DNA from: Nepenthes gracilis
Lineage: Eukaryota; Streptophyta; Magnoliopsida; Caryophyllales; Nepenthaceae
Direction of reading: 5' to 3'
DNA length: 64,000 bases
Assembly: GCA_033239525.1 (NCBI GenBank)
Contig: BSYO01000016.1
Location: 3,129,333-3,193,332 of the forward strand
The position numbers and the translations under genes were made by a program. Of this stretch, positions 36,440-49,116 are shown in pieces. Below the pieces are notes generated by a model that saw only the letters and a program-made list of their open reading frames with translations, ran no database searches and was not told the origin of the DNA. The first letter of the stretch is position 1. Each line of letters begins with the position of its first letter.

Positions 36440-36990
36440 ATGGTAGAAATGACCTCATTATTATTGCCAGGGATTCTTATCATTAAATTTTGACACTAGT
36501 TACTTGCTTAAAGTAACGCTTTCCCGTAATTATTTTAAAATAGCTCTAGTCACATATAGAGAATCCAATGCTGATTAATCAAGTAAGACCCAGGTTATAA
36601 ATACGTCTTCTTTCAAACAAAGAAGGGGGGAGAAAAGAGAGAAAAAAAGCACATAGACTTTTGAGTGCATAAAAAAGAGTATTACCTTCCAAATCCTCAC
36701 TCATCCCCATCTTCTTTAATTTTTAGTATTTACTTTTTCATCATCTTTTCAATCATATAGAAAGATTATTGATTTAAATGTCAGAGAATATACCAAAAAA
36801 TAAGTCATATATATATCTTACATCTAATTTATTCTATTGTGATACGTAAAATTCTTATTCAGAGTTACGAAAATCAGACAAATTATTATTCAAACATTAA
36901 AGTAAAATTAGGTGACTCTTTAATTCGTATATCAATTCGAATTCTCAAGACTTATTAAAATTTATCTGATATATAATCTTTGATAATAAG
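36440..36990 (+). repeat. LTR-like direct repeat, copy 2 (downstream of BG1-like gene)
   Basis: Matches copy 1 (32110-32640) in order and orientation: TGCTGATTAATCAAG and TTATAAATA (36570-36602), a purine-rich leader (36622-36650), ATTTTTAGTATTTACTTTT (36719), ATAGAAAGATTATTGATTTAA (36756), ATCTAATTTATTCTATTG (36822) and AATCAGACAAATTATTATTC (36871). The two copies are about 4.35 kb apart and diverged. Confidence 0.5.
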
Positions 36991-39900
36991 TTTATCTAAT
37001 TGAAATGTAGGATTATTATTTCATTTCACAAAAAATGCTTCTTGTTATTGTGGAGTATTTTTTCTAAAATTTCTAGGACATTTGTTTTCACCAATTGGCT
37101 GAAAAAACAAAAGAAATTTAAGCACTTCTATGATTCTAATGTAAATTTTTTAAATGATTTGGTTGGACTAAATATAGTCCTATCATATCTATGTGGTGAG
37201 TAAATGTGAAATTTTGCCAATAAATTAAACACATATGGTAACGAATTTAAGTGATTTATTATTAGAATAAAAACTATGTCGATGGGTATCATATGACAAT
37301 GATTTTTGCTATTATTGTAAGAATTCAAGTGATGAAAGAAATTCAATCATATTTTTATGGACAAAAATACTTAGATTGTTTTAGTACTCCAATCACAAAT
37401 TCAGCTATATGGGCCTTATTCTCCTAACTCACTAGCATACTTTTCGGTAAGTATATAAAAAATTATTTTTTAAATTTAAATTATCTATTTTTAAATAAAT
37501 AGTTATAATTTAATAATTAATTTTAATTAATTTTTTAAATTTTTTAAAAAATAATTAAATTATAACCATTCATATAAAAATAAATATGCTAAATTTAAAG
37601 AATAGTCCAACAATCCCTTTAAGAAATAGAACTCCTCGATCCATTAACCTACTAGGTTGAGAATGAACCACTGAAATGAACTCTACTAATTAAGAGTAAT
37701 GATTTTACAATATATCGATAATACTATGATAGATAGAGAATATTTTATATAGTTATAACCTTATTTAAAGTTTTCTTCAAAATTTAAGTCCACACATAAA
37801 TAAATATCGAGGTAATAATACTCGTTTTAGTAGATATATTCATTAAATATTTGAACTAGTATGGTTAAAATTTTATTTATAAAATTTTTTTATGAATTAT
37901 TAAATTATCATATTATTTTATAATACAAAATGCTAAATTTTACATTATATAATATATGAATCTTTCTCAATCTTTTTGACAATTGCATAAATTTTATAAA
38001 AAAGAATGCCAATTTTCTAGGAGGTTAAAAGTTTTTTAAAAAGAGAAAAAAAAATAATGGAAATTAAGAAACTTCCTATTAGTTTGAATCATAAAGAAAA
38101 TCACCATTACATTATCCAAAAAATTACCTTATTTACTTATATAATGCATAATTTTACATTGATAAGATATAGAACAAATTTCTTTACAAGAGAAATGTCA
38201 TCATTTTTACAAAATATTGAGATAATTGAAAAAATAATTTTTTAAACAAAATATAATAAAATTATATAAGATTGTAATATTTAATCATTTTAATAAATTA
38301 TAATCATGTATCATATTATATGAGATATTTATTACATTATTAAAATTAATTTTTTATTTATTTTGTTTATTATTCTTACATGCTAAATACTAAAAAGTTT
38401 ATTTACAGTTCAATTCAATCCAATTAAAATGACCAACCAAATATAAAAATATTAATTTTTAAATTTAAAATTACATTATTTCTTAATAATAACTATTTTA
38501 TTTTTACATATTTTATTTTTTTATAATTAAACATGCTTCCATTAAGGCTATGGCAGGGCCTTTAAGAAGTTAGGAAGACCTACCTTATTAATTAAAGTAC
38601 CACAAGATTACTTAATAGTAATTAATGACCAATAAGATCACTATCTTTTTACTTGAGTACATATATATTATTTTTAAAGTCTATTGATGTGAGAGGAGGG
38701 CCACTAAATCATGAATATCGTGATATGCTAATTATCATTAATTTATTTAGATCTGCAATTATTTTATGTTATGCATGCTTTTAAATTAAGAAAAAGGCTA
38801 TCCCTATGGTTAAATTAAGTATATTTTCTATATAGCTATAGAGCTAGCTATGCCTATTTTAAAGGGATGGAAAGAAATTTTGAACCCTAGTTGTTTGAAT
38901 TAATTAATAATGTGATTTGTGATTTTATGACAGTTTAAATTATAGATTATATTCCATTAATCATGTTTAATTGGTTGTGATACTTACCCACATCGAGAAC
39001 TTAACTCATAATAGAGATAATACTGAAAATAAATAATAAATTTAAAATAATTTGGATTGTGTTCTTAGAAAAGTTTTGTACTTCTTTGAATAGAATGACA
39101 AAAATGTTATCTTGGGCGTTGATGAGCGGGCCAGTTGTTATAAGAAAAATTCGGTTGAAAAGTAAAACTGATGGATAATGACTATTTTCGATTGATTGAT
39201 GGTATAGATCTTTTGTCATGTTAGTAGTAGTAGATATATGATTCTCATCGTATTATTAGGTACTCAGGTCAAGTTGCTTACCTGAAAAAATTGTACACTA
39301 GTCCTCAAGAAGGCACTTGGTTCTAAGCTTGTGACGAAAAATTTGTTTAAGTAGTTGATGAGTGTGAGTATTGATAGAGGTATGACTTTATTTTTTTCAT
39401 TTAGAAATGTTACTATGTCCTAAAAATATAGGCGGTAGTGTTGCATAACAAACCCATTAATAGTTCACAACATTTACAAATCTTTGTTTCATAATATGAA
39501 ATTTACTCACATTTGACTTATAATGTTTTAAATTTGTTCAATCATATTAACCAAAAGTAATCACATGTAAATTATAAAGTCATCTAGAAATTTGAAATAA
39601 GAAAAATCAAAATGATATATGACCACTCAGCTACGCTGCATCGGATTACGCATACCAAAACAAACTTAAAACACAAAAATTGTTGTCCCACAATATTTTG
39701 AGATATATAATTAAAAGACATTAATAAAATTCATAATTTTTCCATGATTTCTCACAGTTGATACTCAAGAGTTCAAAACTTCAAATGGTTTAAGTTTACT
39801 AATCTAAAATGGGCGACAATATAAAAAGAACTAAAAACTTAAAAATATGAGATATAAAAATAACATGAGTCAATAAGAATATATAAAAAGAATAGTGGAC

Positions 39901-41040
39901 CAAATGTCAGCAATAAACTTTACTGATTAAAGTGAATACATGAAGGCTAATTACATAATTGCACCATAAAAATGGGTCATACTATATTATTCAAAATCTG
40001 TAGATAGATTATTTACATATTATACCTATAGATGGACCTTATCCACTATCACAATCAATGGATAAGCATTTATACTATCTTATCTTATTCTTAATATATT
40101 TTAACATATCAAAAAAAATATATATATTTTTTATCAAAATCTTACAATGGTTTATTTAAAAAAATATGTGAAAATTTCTACCATATATATATATATTTTA
40201 GAATTTTAAAATTAAAAGGCTTATCTTAACTTTATTGAAGAGATTTATCAACTTCATGAAAAAAAAAATAGATATATAAGAATAAAAATTTCATCAAACT
40301 TTAAAAATTTTATGATTCATCAATGAATTTTAATATTTTTATGACCATTGGTAATATACTTTAAAATTTTAAAAAAATTAGAAATAAAAGACATTCATCC
40401 AAGTTAAATATCCAAAAAAAAAAAAAAAAGAATAAATGCTTGCATAAAATATAAACATATGAAATCTTAGATTTTAAATAATTAAGAAAGAAAGATTTAA
40501 AAATTTCTACAAAGTTACGAATAATTAGATTTAAAATTTAATTGCCTTAACTTAATTATTAAAGATCTTTCAAGATTTGGCTTTAAATTTTTTTTGACCT
40601 TTTTTTTTCCCTTTTTCTCTCTTTCTTTCTTTCATTTTCCCTTAAAGTCTTAAAAAATGTATTAAAAAGTGGTTGAGTTCTCTTTTATATACAAATTGAA
40701 GCATGTGTACCAATCATATGCCATTAGGTGAGAAGGCTAATTTCGGCCTCTACAAATACGCACATTAGGTTCGAAGCTACTATCTCAAACAAGCTTATAT
40801 GCAATTATGCACTTATCAAGCACCAAATACAATTGTTTGATACTTAAGGTTTTACCAGAATATGTATTTATTTTTAACAACTTGTTTTATTACTTTAATT
40901 TAATTATGATATATTAAATTATAATTAGATCTTACATAGAATTGTATTTGACATTCCCCCTAAAATGAAATGAAGGGTTTGCATTTTAGGTAAAGTAAGA
41001 AAGTTGTTGCACTGCACAGGCAAAGGTTGGAGGGTTAAGT
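36991..41040. other. Long AT-rich region without recognised genes
   Basis: No coding remnant recognised over about 4 kb; frames at 37000-37203, 37128-37346, 38057-38245 and 39001-39219 have no family features. It contains the MITE-like copy at 37430-37615 and numerous A/T runs. Confidence 0.5.
37430..37615. mobile_element. MITE-like AT-rich element, copy 2
   Basis: Its core (AAATAATTAAATTATAACCA, TTTAAATAAATAGTTATAAT) is related, in reverse orientation, to the element at 20640-20850. The core is partly palindromic. Ends are not defined. Confidence 0.3.
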
Positions 41041-41054
41041 GTCTGATAGTTAGT

Positions 41055-41580
41055 CGCTGAAACATTTGGTCTGTGATCTATACTGAGCACTACTACCTCC
41101 AATCATTATTCGTCCGAGGTTCATATTATTAACATTGCTAGCGGCATCCTCTAATATGATAAGCACTCTTCCCTCTAGCAAATAGGTATCATATGGTTTT
41201 TACCACCAAATAATATTAACATATCATTCCAGCTATCGGGGGCTCATAATCAAAGGCCCTACTTTTGTCATGTATTCGACAATAGGGTTGGTTTGATACA
41301 GAGTTTGGTGGGTCGAATATCTCATTGTCAATAGCTAAAACACTCAGTAGTAGAGCACTACTACCTCCAATTATCATTCATCCAAGGTTCACTTTTTTGA
41401 ATACTGCAAGTGATGTCCTTTGACATGGCAAGCACACTTATCACTAACTAATATGTATCATACGGTCATTACTATCTAGTAATATTAATATGTCATCTAG
41501 CTATCAAGGGCTTACAATTGGGGGGCCCAGTTTTGTCACATATCTAATAGTGGAGCTGGTTTAATGACGGGAGGATATAA
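41055..41580. repeat. Tandem duplication, period about 280 bp
   Basis: The block at about 41080-41300 (GAGCACTACTACCTCCAATC, GGTATCATATGG, GGGGGCTCATAATC, AATAGGGTTGGTTT) recurs at about 41357-41560 (GAGCACTACTACCTCCAATT, TATGTATCATACGG, AGGGCTTACAATTG, AATAGTGGAGCTGGTTT). The copies differ at many positions. No protein match was seen on either strand. Confidence 0.75.
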
Positions 41581-42880
41581 AATGGGCTGGTGACTCCTCT
41601 CAAGTTTAAAAACTCTTGGGTTGGTTGTGTCCGAAGTGGTATCCGAACCTTGCTACTAACTCCCTTAAAACCCAAGGGCGCACAGTCTCTACAGGTTGTG
41701 ACACAAATAATAAATATAATTTTTAAAAAAACTATAATTTATTATTATATAATTTGTCAATACCATATCGATGTTTGCATTTTAAACTTTAGTACTTCAT
41801 TGCATTGTGATTTTTACTTTAATTACTTAGTTTCATCATATAAAATATTAAGTAATTAACAAAAAAAAATAGTCACCATTTATTTTTATTTACATCTTAT
41901 GGTCAACATAATAAAAAATCTATTTAACAACTTGTCATTCCTAGAAAGCAATTGATTTAAAATTAGGTCAACTATCATATCATATAAGGTAAGACTTTAT
42001 ATCATATTAAAATCTAACCTGCTATTAATAAATATAAATTCTTCAATAAATGTGTTGCATTCGGGTTCCACTGGGTCTCGAGGACGTCAGCGAGTTGGAG
42101 ATGGTGAGGGCAAGTCCTCGGGTGACTTGCTAAGAGATGGGAGGTTATGAAATGGGCTGGATTTTTTAGAGATGTGGGATGTGACCACCCCGCAAGTTCT
42201 CTCGGGGACCGTGCCGTTAATCGAACCTTGCGTCCAACTCCGTGGTTTAAGAACACGAGTGGGTGAGGTGTTAGATACGAGATCTCGAGAGGATGTTTTA
42301 AGTAAAAAACCTAATTTTTTAAATGGGGATTATAAAACCACTATATAATTTGTCAGAAATAGTTTTGCATTTATGGATTGGAGATTTTATTGCGTTATGA
42401 TTTCAGGTTTTATTACTTAGTTTCATCATATAAAATATTCGGGGAGCTTCCTTCCACGTCTTTAATTAACAAAAAAAGCTTTAGTCGGGGTCACCTCTGT
42501 TTTTTTATTCGTCCCTCTCTCCTCCTCTTCTTTTGCAAACATCTTTGTGTATTTATAGTGGAAGTCAGTGGACATAATCCAAAAACCGGGCTTTCTTTAT
42601 TTAACAACATGTGGTTGTCATCTTTTCGATTTGACTAGGCAAGCATGGATTGATAGTAGGCAGAGGCTTTCTTGAAAACCGTCAAAATTTGGCATTCCGG
42701 GTCATGGACCAGGTGGTTCTCATGCAAGCTCGCGGTCTTGAGAGGAGTGAAGACCTCTTATATCCGAGAGACGACTTCTTGGCCGCTCGGGTGGTAAGTC
42801 TCTGGGCTCTCGGCCCTTAGACCACATGTTTCGCTTGGGGTTCCTCTAACCTACTATTAATATCTTTTATAATTTTCTTG
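41566..42880. repeat. Second duplication; right copy is a mosaic
   Basis: The left copy runs about 41566-42040. The right copy, about 42125-42870, keeps the same order (GAAATGGGCTGG, CGAACCTTGC, ACTATATAATTTGTCA, TACTTAGTTTCATCATATAAA, AATTAACAAAAAAA, TTATTTAACAAC, CTATTAATA) but has many intercalated GC-richer segments, including a block at 42640-42845. The frames at 42014-42256 and 42378-42638 arise from this mixture and are not called as genes. Confidence 0.65.
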
Positions 42881-45800
42881 AACAAAATGATTTTGATTCT
42901 AGTCTGGCTAAATTTGATCACTTCACCTTATCAGACATTTCTTTGGAAGTAAATTCTTCAACTTGTCATTTTTTTTCCAAATACATGCTATAAATTTGGA
43001 AGTAAAATGATATTTATAGCTAGTCTTTATAATAATATAATTTATTATATACTTTAATGAATTGTGATTGTTGAGCTTTTTAGACTAACCAAATAGCATA
43101 AATTGGAAGAGCTATATATGACACTCCTCTCCCATTTATAAGATACACTACTACCATTACAAAAAAAAAAAAACTCTCTCTATCTCCCTTTTAATGTATT
43201 TACACTATGAATTTTTAATGTATTTACACTGTAAATATTGTAAGTGATTTTTTTAAAAAGTATTTTACCAGCCAGAAGAAAAAAGTAATGCTTTAAAAAC
43301 CCATAAAACAAATCGTTATGTATTCTAACAAATAAAATTATATTTAAATCTATTAAATTTTTACTGTATTTGAGTTTATATTTTTTACCACGACATATAA
43401 GATTGTGAAAAATTAAAAGCTCGTTACCCACCAAAACTAAACCAAACCGATAGTTGACCTTATTAGATTCGATTTTACAGATATTTATATTATAATTCTA
43501 ATTAATTTTTTTTATTATTAGATCAATGTTACCATTGAAAAAATCTCCGCATCCCTTTTCTTTTCTTTGAGCTAAAAACAAAACTTAGTTTTCATTGGAT
43601 TTTTATGAATACACAAAAGGCCAAAATTGCAATCATGCATTTTTGATAATAACTAATGTGTTTATGATGTTGACTTATCATCATAGAAAGAGAAATTGAA
43701 CAAGTAAATAAATATCTTATACATATTCATATGACATATAAATAAAGTATAGTTAATATTTAATTTTAACTGATCTGAATTTATATTTGTGAATTTTGAA
43801 TCACATATTATTTTTATTTATTAGTTATTAATTTCATAAACTAAATAACATACTTACCCATATTATAATAAATGGTTTTCCTTTTAAACTTATCTTTTAT
43901 AATTATATGACAATGAAGTGTAGAAAAATAGCAAAATTAAGAGCAATTTCATAAGTCATTCAATGACCCTATTCATTAATGTGGCCTTAATATCAATATG
44001 TAAGTGTAGCAATCACTATTCATGGCTGGGTTCCTCCCCAGACAAACCCTTGGCTAGATTAGTAGCTGTCACGTGACTTGGGTTCTCAATTTCCAGCTTA
44101 GTTAAAGGAGAAAACTTGAGAAAAATATTTAGAATATTCTGGATTTTTTTACTTTTTTAATTTTAATATTTTTAATTTTATTTTGAAATTTCATTGGCAT
44201 TAATTTTATTTTATTTATAAATATAAGTTACATTGAGTAAGATATTAATATACGTGCGATGTCAAAATAAATTTAACAATACGAAAAATCACAGTGAAGA
44301 TTAACTTGAGAGATTTGTATGCTAATTTTTGTAATCTTTTACATAGAATAAAATCAATATTAAAATAAAAAGTTAATAGTATAACTAAAAAAACATAAAA
44401 AATACTTTTTTTTGATTTTTTTTCCCTTCACAAGAAGCCTAAGATTAACAACCTTAGAGAGAATGAGCATCAATTGAGATAGTTGGTTGCAAAACCATAA
44501 TTTTTAGCAATTTATTTTTAGAAACAACCTTATAACAATACTATAAGATTATATTAATCAAATAAAACATACTTTAAAATCTATCAGAATGTTATTATTA
44601 TATTTTTAATTATAATAAATATATATAATTAAATAATTAGAATAATTATATAGGGTCACAAGTGGACCAAAATATTTGAACACAAAACAACAAGAAACTC
44701 ATGCATTGGACAAATCGCTATAGCAAGAATACTACAACATCTTCATGTGGCTATTCATTGTATAGGACAATGCCCATATCTAGGGTATGCCAAAACCTCA
44801 AAGGGCATTCAATAGTGACTCTTGCCTTATATGCTTTGTTGTCCTTTGAGAAGAGGACATGGTGGGTCTCATTTGACTATACATAATACTCATACCTTAG
44901 AACTCACATAATTGATTTTGTCCTAGTATATTAACTCAAAAAATTAGATTTATAAGAAATTTTGTTCAATTCAATATAAAAAATTAAATTAAATTACTAA
45001 AAAAAATTTACTGTTAATTCATATAAAGTAAAAAAATTCTCAAATACAGTTTTAAATAAAGAAATTCCTCTATCTATTCAGACCAAAGAGAACATGCCAT
45101 TCGACAAGGAGATTCTAAAACTATATATTAACTCCATCTAATTTGATATGATCATATTCTACCTTGTCTAATGCCAAAAAAAAAAAAAAAAAAAAAAGAC
45201 GAAGAAGAAGAAGAAAAGCAATTTTGGGTCAAGAAGGTCATCTCAAACAAATAGTTTTATTTTATTAAATGATGTTGATTTTATTTTTGGTCCATACTAT
45301 TAGCAAGAGATTTTTGTTATGTGCCATTTGAGTCAGATTTTATCCTTGTCATAGTTTAGATCATTATTAAAATATGAAATACTAATATTAAAACATTATA
45401 TTAAATTATTATATTATTTTTTATTTTTATCACTTTTAAAATAATTAAAACTACTGAGTTATAAAATTAGCTAAAAAAAATATTTCAGACCAAAGTTATA
45501 AAAATATTAAAATATAAGATAAAAATAAAAATTATTACTTTTATGTCTGATTAATCACTTTAAATAGATAAAATTAAATCAAAATTTAATTCTAATATGT
45601 TAAACATAAGGAATTAAACTAAAAATAATGTGATGAAATATTTTATTATTCCCACAAAAAAAATATATATATATATATATATACCAACGAGCTGCTACCA
45701 TCCCCTCTGCCACCATCATGTAGCTGCCCTCTCAACCTCGCCGCCACCATCACACTATCAAACCCTTGTAGCTGCCGCCATGATGTGGCTGCCTTTACCT

Positions 45801-45923
45801 ATATACATGGTATTATATAAAAGTTATATGAATAAAATCTATGGAGAATATGAATATTTTTTTGCTTCTTAATCTTAAGGAATACTATTTTGATTCAATT
45901 TTTTTTTTATTTATTGTCTATGG
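42881..45923. other. AT-rich region without recognised genes
   Basis: No coding remnant recognised. Contains a poly(A) run (45177-45197), an (AT)n run (45664-45682) and a CC/GCC-rich island (45688-45790) that creates a meaningless frame at 45630-45872. Small frames at 43180-43434 and 44701-44886 show no family features. Confidence 0.5.
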
Positions 45924-46748
45924 TATTGGGGTTCAACACTAGAATACATCCGATTCGGCGTAGTAGAACAAACCCAAATCCCCCATCAACTATCAACCAC
46001 CAAATTTATGAATATAAAAAATAAACAATATATAACGATTTTTAATGTGAAAATTTTTTTTAATCGAGGACAAAATTATAAGATAAATTTCGAACAAATC
46101 TACTATAAATAATATCGGTTACAATAACATCTTTCGAAATTTCTTCACTCTGAACTCGAGTGAAGAATAATTGAATACAACCCCCTCTCAATACATCCAA
46201 CAATTTACAAAAGAAAAACAATGAGGGAAAAAGTAACCAAATTAAAATACGTTTCAGAAATCATCTTTAGAATGACGCATTTGACTTTGACGAAAAATGA
46301 AACTCAAATCGAATCTTAATCGGATTCGAAACCTTTTCCTCTTCTCTCTTCTTTTCTTCTCACCCACTATGTAGCGCCCTTTCTGGAGAAATATTTCAAA
46401 ATTCTTAAAATTAATCCTAAAATCTTGTTTGCGCCATTTTATAAACCCCGATGCCACTCGAGCGCCAAGCCTCTAGAATCGGTGCTTGAGAGCAAATCGG
46501 GCATGGATCAGGTTCTCATATATTGAATTTGTGCTTGAGGCGCGTTTCAGGTGTTGCTCAGGCGCTCACCTTTTGGGATTTCTACCTCTTCACCACTTGA
46601 GCAAGCCCTAAGCACCTCGACTCAACCCTAACCTCATGACAGTTCAGCATGCGCACAAACACTTTAATTCTCACATAAACCCATTGCAATATTCTATTAA
46701 TTTTTCGTTTGTTGGGATACCGATAAGGGAGTGATCAAAAATTCAACA
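45924..46748 (-). repeat. Copia LTR 1 (3' LTR of left unit)
   Basis: On the minus strand it starts TGTTGAATTTTTGATCAC at 46748, directly after a purine-rich tract (AAAGGGAAAGTT). Its outer end at 45924 is TATTGGGG on the plus strand, where the other LTRs have TGTTGG or TGTTAG, so the terminal CA has mutated. It is 825 bp. Confidence 0.75.
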
Positions 46749-48291
46749 AACTTTCCCTTTATGACATTGTGTGGGAACCCTTTACTTTCACTCGGCGACC
46801 ATTATCGCCTGTCCTCCGGTAACTTTTCCTCAAATGGGATCCCGGTGTTGGCCTCCACAAACCTAAATAATACCCTGTTCTACTCCACCAAACCTAGAGT
46901 AGTCCTACTTTCCTTCGACTTGCCCTTCATGGTTGAATCATTCCCCCTTACACTCTTTCTCGGCCTTCTCTTCCGGCCATCTTGACTAATACCTCCATTG
47001 GTCATTTTAGCTCTATCGTTAGAAACCAAAGCCGTTATAAAGTACCAACTTGATCGCTTTCTTTCCCTTACCACAATCGAGGCGTGTTTAGTGAGTTTTT
47101 AATGACCATTTTCGAATGTCGTGTTGAAACCTTCTTCATTAACCTTCTCGATTGAAATCGCATTCAACCTTAATTTTGGGCATATCACATGCCCTTCAAT
47201 ATGAATTCGACCCGTTGTTTATTCGTAAGCAAATATCCCCGATATCAACAACCCTTGACGAACCATCATTATCCATCTTTAATACCCCGTAGTTCCCGGA
47301 TGTATAGTTGTTGAAGAGAGACTTTCTCAATGTCGCATGGTATGAGGAGTCACTATCCATTACCCAACTCATCTCTTGGCTTCGAAATCTCTATATCTCC
47401 CCCACGTGGACAACCTAAAGGTCTCCACAGGAAGCGATAAATACCCGATCATTTTTATCCTAATTCTTCTTCTCTTGGCATTTGCCTTCGCTCTCCTTTT
47501 CCTCTTTCCTATTGGGGCAATATCATTTCATGTGGCCCTTCTTGCTGCAATGGAGCACTTCATATTTTAAAACTTGGACCGACCATTGCTCCTCTCTGGT
47601 TTGTCACCTCGATCCCTCGATTTTTCATTTTCCCGACCGCTAGTAGTAACTGAGAGTTTCGACTCCTCCGAACCTCAACGCTTCCCCTCCACCTTAACTC
47701 ATTTATCAGTAAGGAAGAGATGACATCATCCAAACCAAGCATATCTTTTCGAATAATAACGTCGTGACAATATGATCGTCTAAGGAAGGTAAAGAAGTTA
47801 ACAACACAAATGCCTTATCTTCCTCATTGATCTTTCCATTAAGTGCTGATATTTGAGTCAAAATTCGGTTGAATTAATCCAAGTGCTTTTCGAAACTTTC
47901 TCCTTCCAACAATCGTAGGCCATTGAATTACTTCTTCACATGTAACATCATTGTAAAGGATTTAAATTTATATTAGTTTTCAAACTTTTTTGGAACTTCA
48001 ACTGGATCTAATAAGCCAATGATCTTCAGACGGGTATGATCTGTGAGATACAACTTGATCATGCAATCAATCAGATCCCTCTTATCTTTTCACTCCTCAT
48101 CTATCATATTCTCTGACTTATCTTCATTCCTCTAAAGTGCTTTTACTGTTTCTTCTCGGGTTAAAATATTCTTCACCATTTCTTATCCAAGAATGAAACT
48201 AATTTTTCACTAAAATGCTCCACATAAAATGGCAAACTTCTTGACGTCGATGCCATCAAACCATAGGTTTTTCAATCTCTCTAATACCACT
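46749..48291 (-). pseudogene. Gag-protease of left copia unit
   Basis: A primer-binding-like TGGTATTAG (48281-48289 on plus, complemented) follows the LTR. Gag starts near 48255 with MASTSRSLPFYVEHFSEKL, continues through LDDVISSLLINELR (about 47738-47690) to a zinc knuckle CSKKGHMK-stop-YC near 47545, and then to a copia protease, SYHATLRKSLFNNY with VMDSDSS (about 47365). The catalytic DSG has become DSD. No integrase, reverse transcriptase or RNase H lies between protease and the LTR. Many stops disable it. The open frames at 46880-47074 and 47560-47742 are fragments of it. Confidence 0.7.
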
Positions 48292-49116
48292 TGTTGGAGT
48301 TTAACACCCGGATACACTCGACTCAGCTCAGTGAAACAAATTTGAACCCCTTATCAATCATCAGCCACCAAATTTGTGAGTACAAGAAACAAATACCACA
48401 TAACAATTTTTGAAATGGAGAATCCTTTTCAACCAAGAAAAAAAATCATGGGATAAATTCTGAATAAATTAACTATAAATAGTGTCTTTTATAAGAACCC
48501 TTGTTGAATTCCTTTACTTCGAACCTTAGTAAAAAATAGTTGAATACAACCCCTTATTAACAAACTGAACATTCTACAAGAAAAATATAACGAGAAAAAA
48601 AGTAACCAAACTAAAATACGTTTTCAAAAATTATCTCTATAATGATATACCTCAATTTGGAGAAAAACGGAATTCAAATCGGACTACAATCAGATTCCGA
48701 ACTTCTTCCGCGTTTTTCTTCTTTTCTCCTCTCTCATTGAGCAGCATCCCTTGTGGAGAAATATTTTGAAATTATTAGAACTAACTCTAAAATAGCGTTT
48801 ATGTGATTTTATAAACTTTGGACACGCTCGAATGCTAAGCCTATGGAATCGGCACTCGAGAACCGATTGTGCGTGGATCAATTGCTGATATACTAGAATT
48901 TGTGCATGAGGTGTGCCTTGGGTTTACTAAGGCACCCACCTTCTGGGATTTTTGCCTCTTCACCGCTTGAGTAAATCTTAAGCATCCGACTCGACCCTTG
49001 CCTCTTGGCAGCTCACTACGCACGGGAACACTCCAATCCTCCCACGAGCCCCATACGATCTTCCGATGACTTTACATTTATTGGGACACCCACAAATGAG
49101 TGATCAAAACCTAACA
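48292..49116 (-). repeat. Copia LTR 2 (shared, central)
   Basis: It is bounded on the plus strand by TGTTGGAGTT at 48292 and CCTAACA at 49116, giving intact TGTT...AACA ends on either strand. It is 825 bp. It serves both as the 5' LTR of the left unit and the 3' LTR of the right unit. Confidence 0.8.

Noticed and set aside
45688..45790. CCG/CCA-rich coding island
   Set aside because: It is a short low-complexity patch next to an (AT)n run; the frame over it reads through the microsatellite and is not gene-like.
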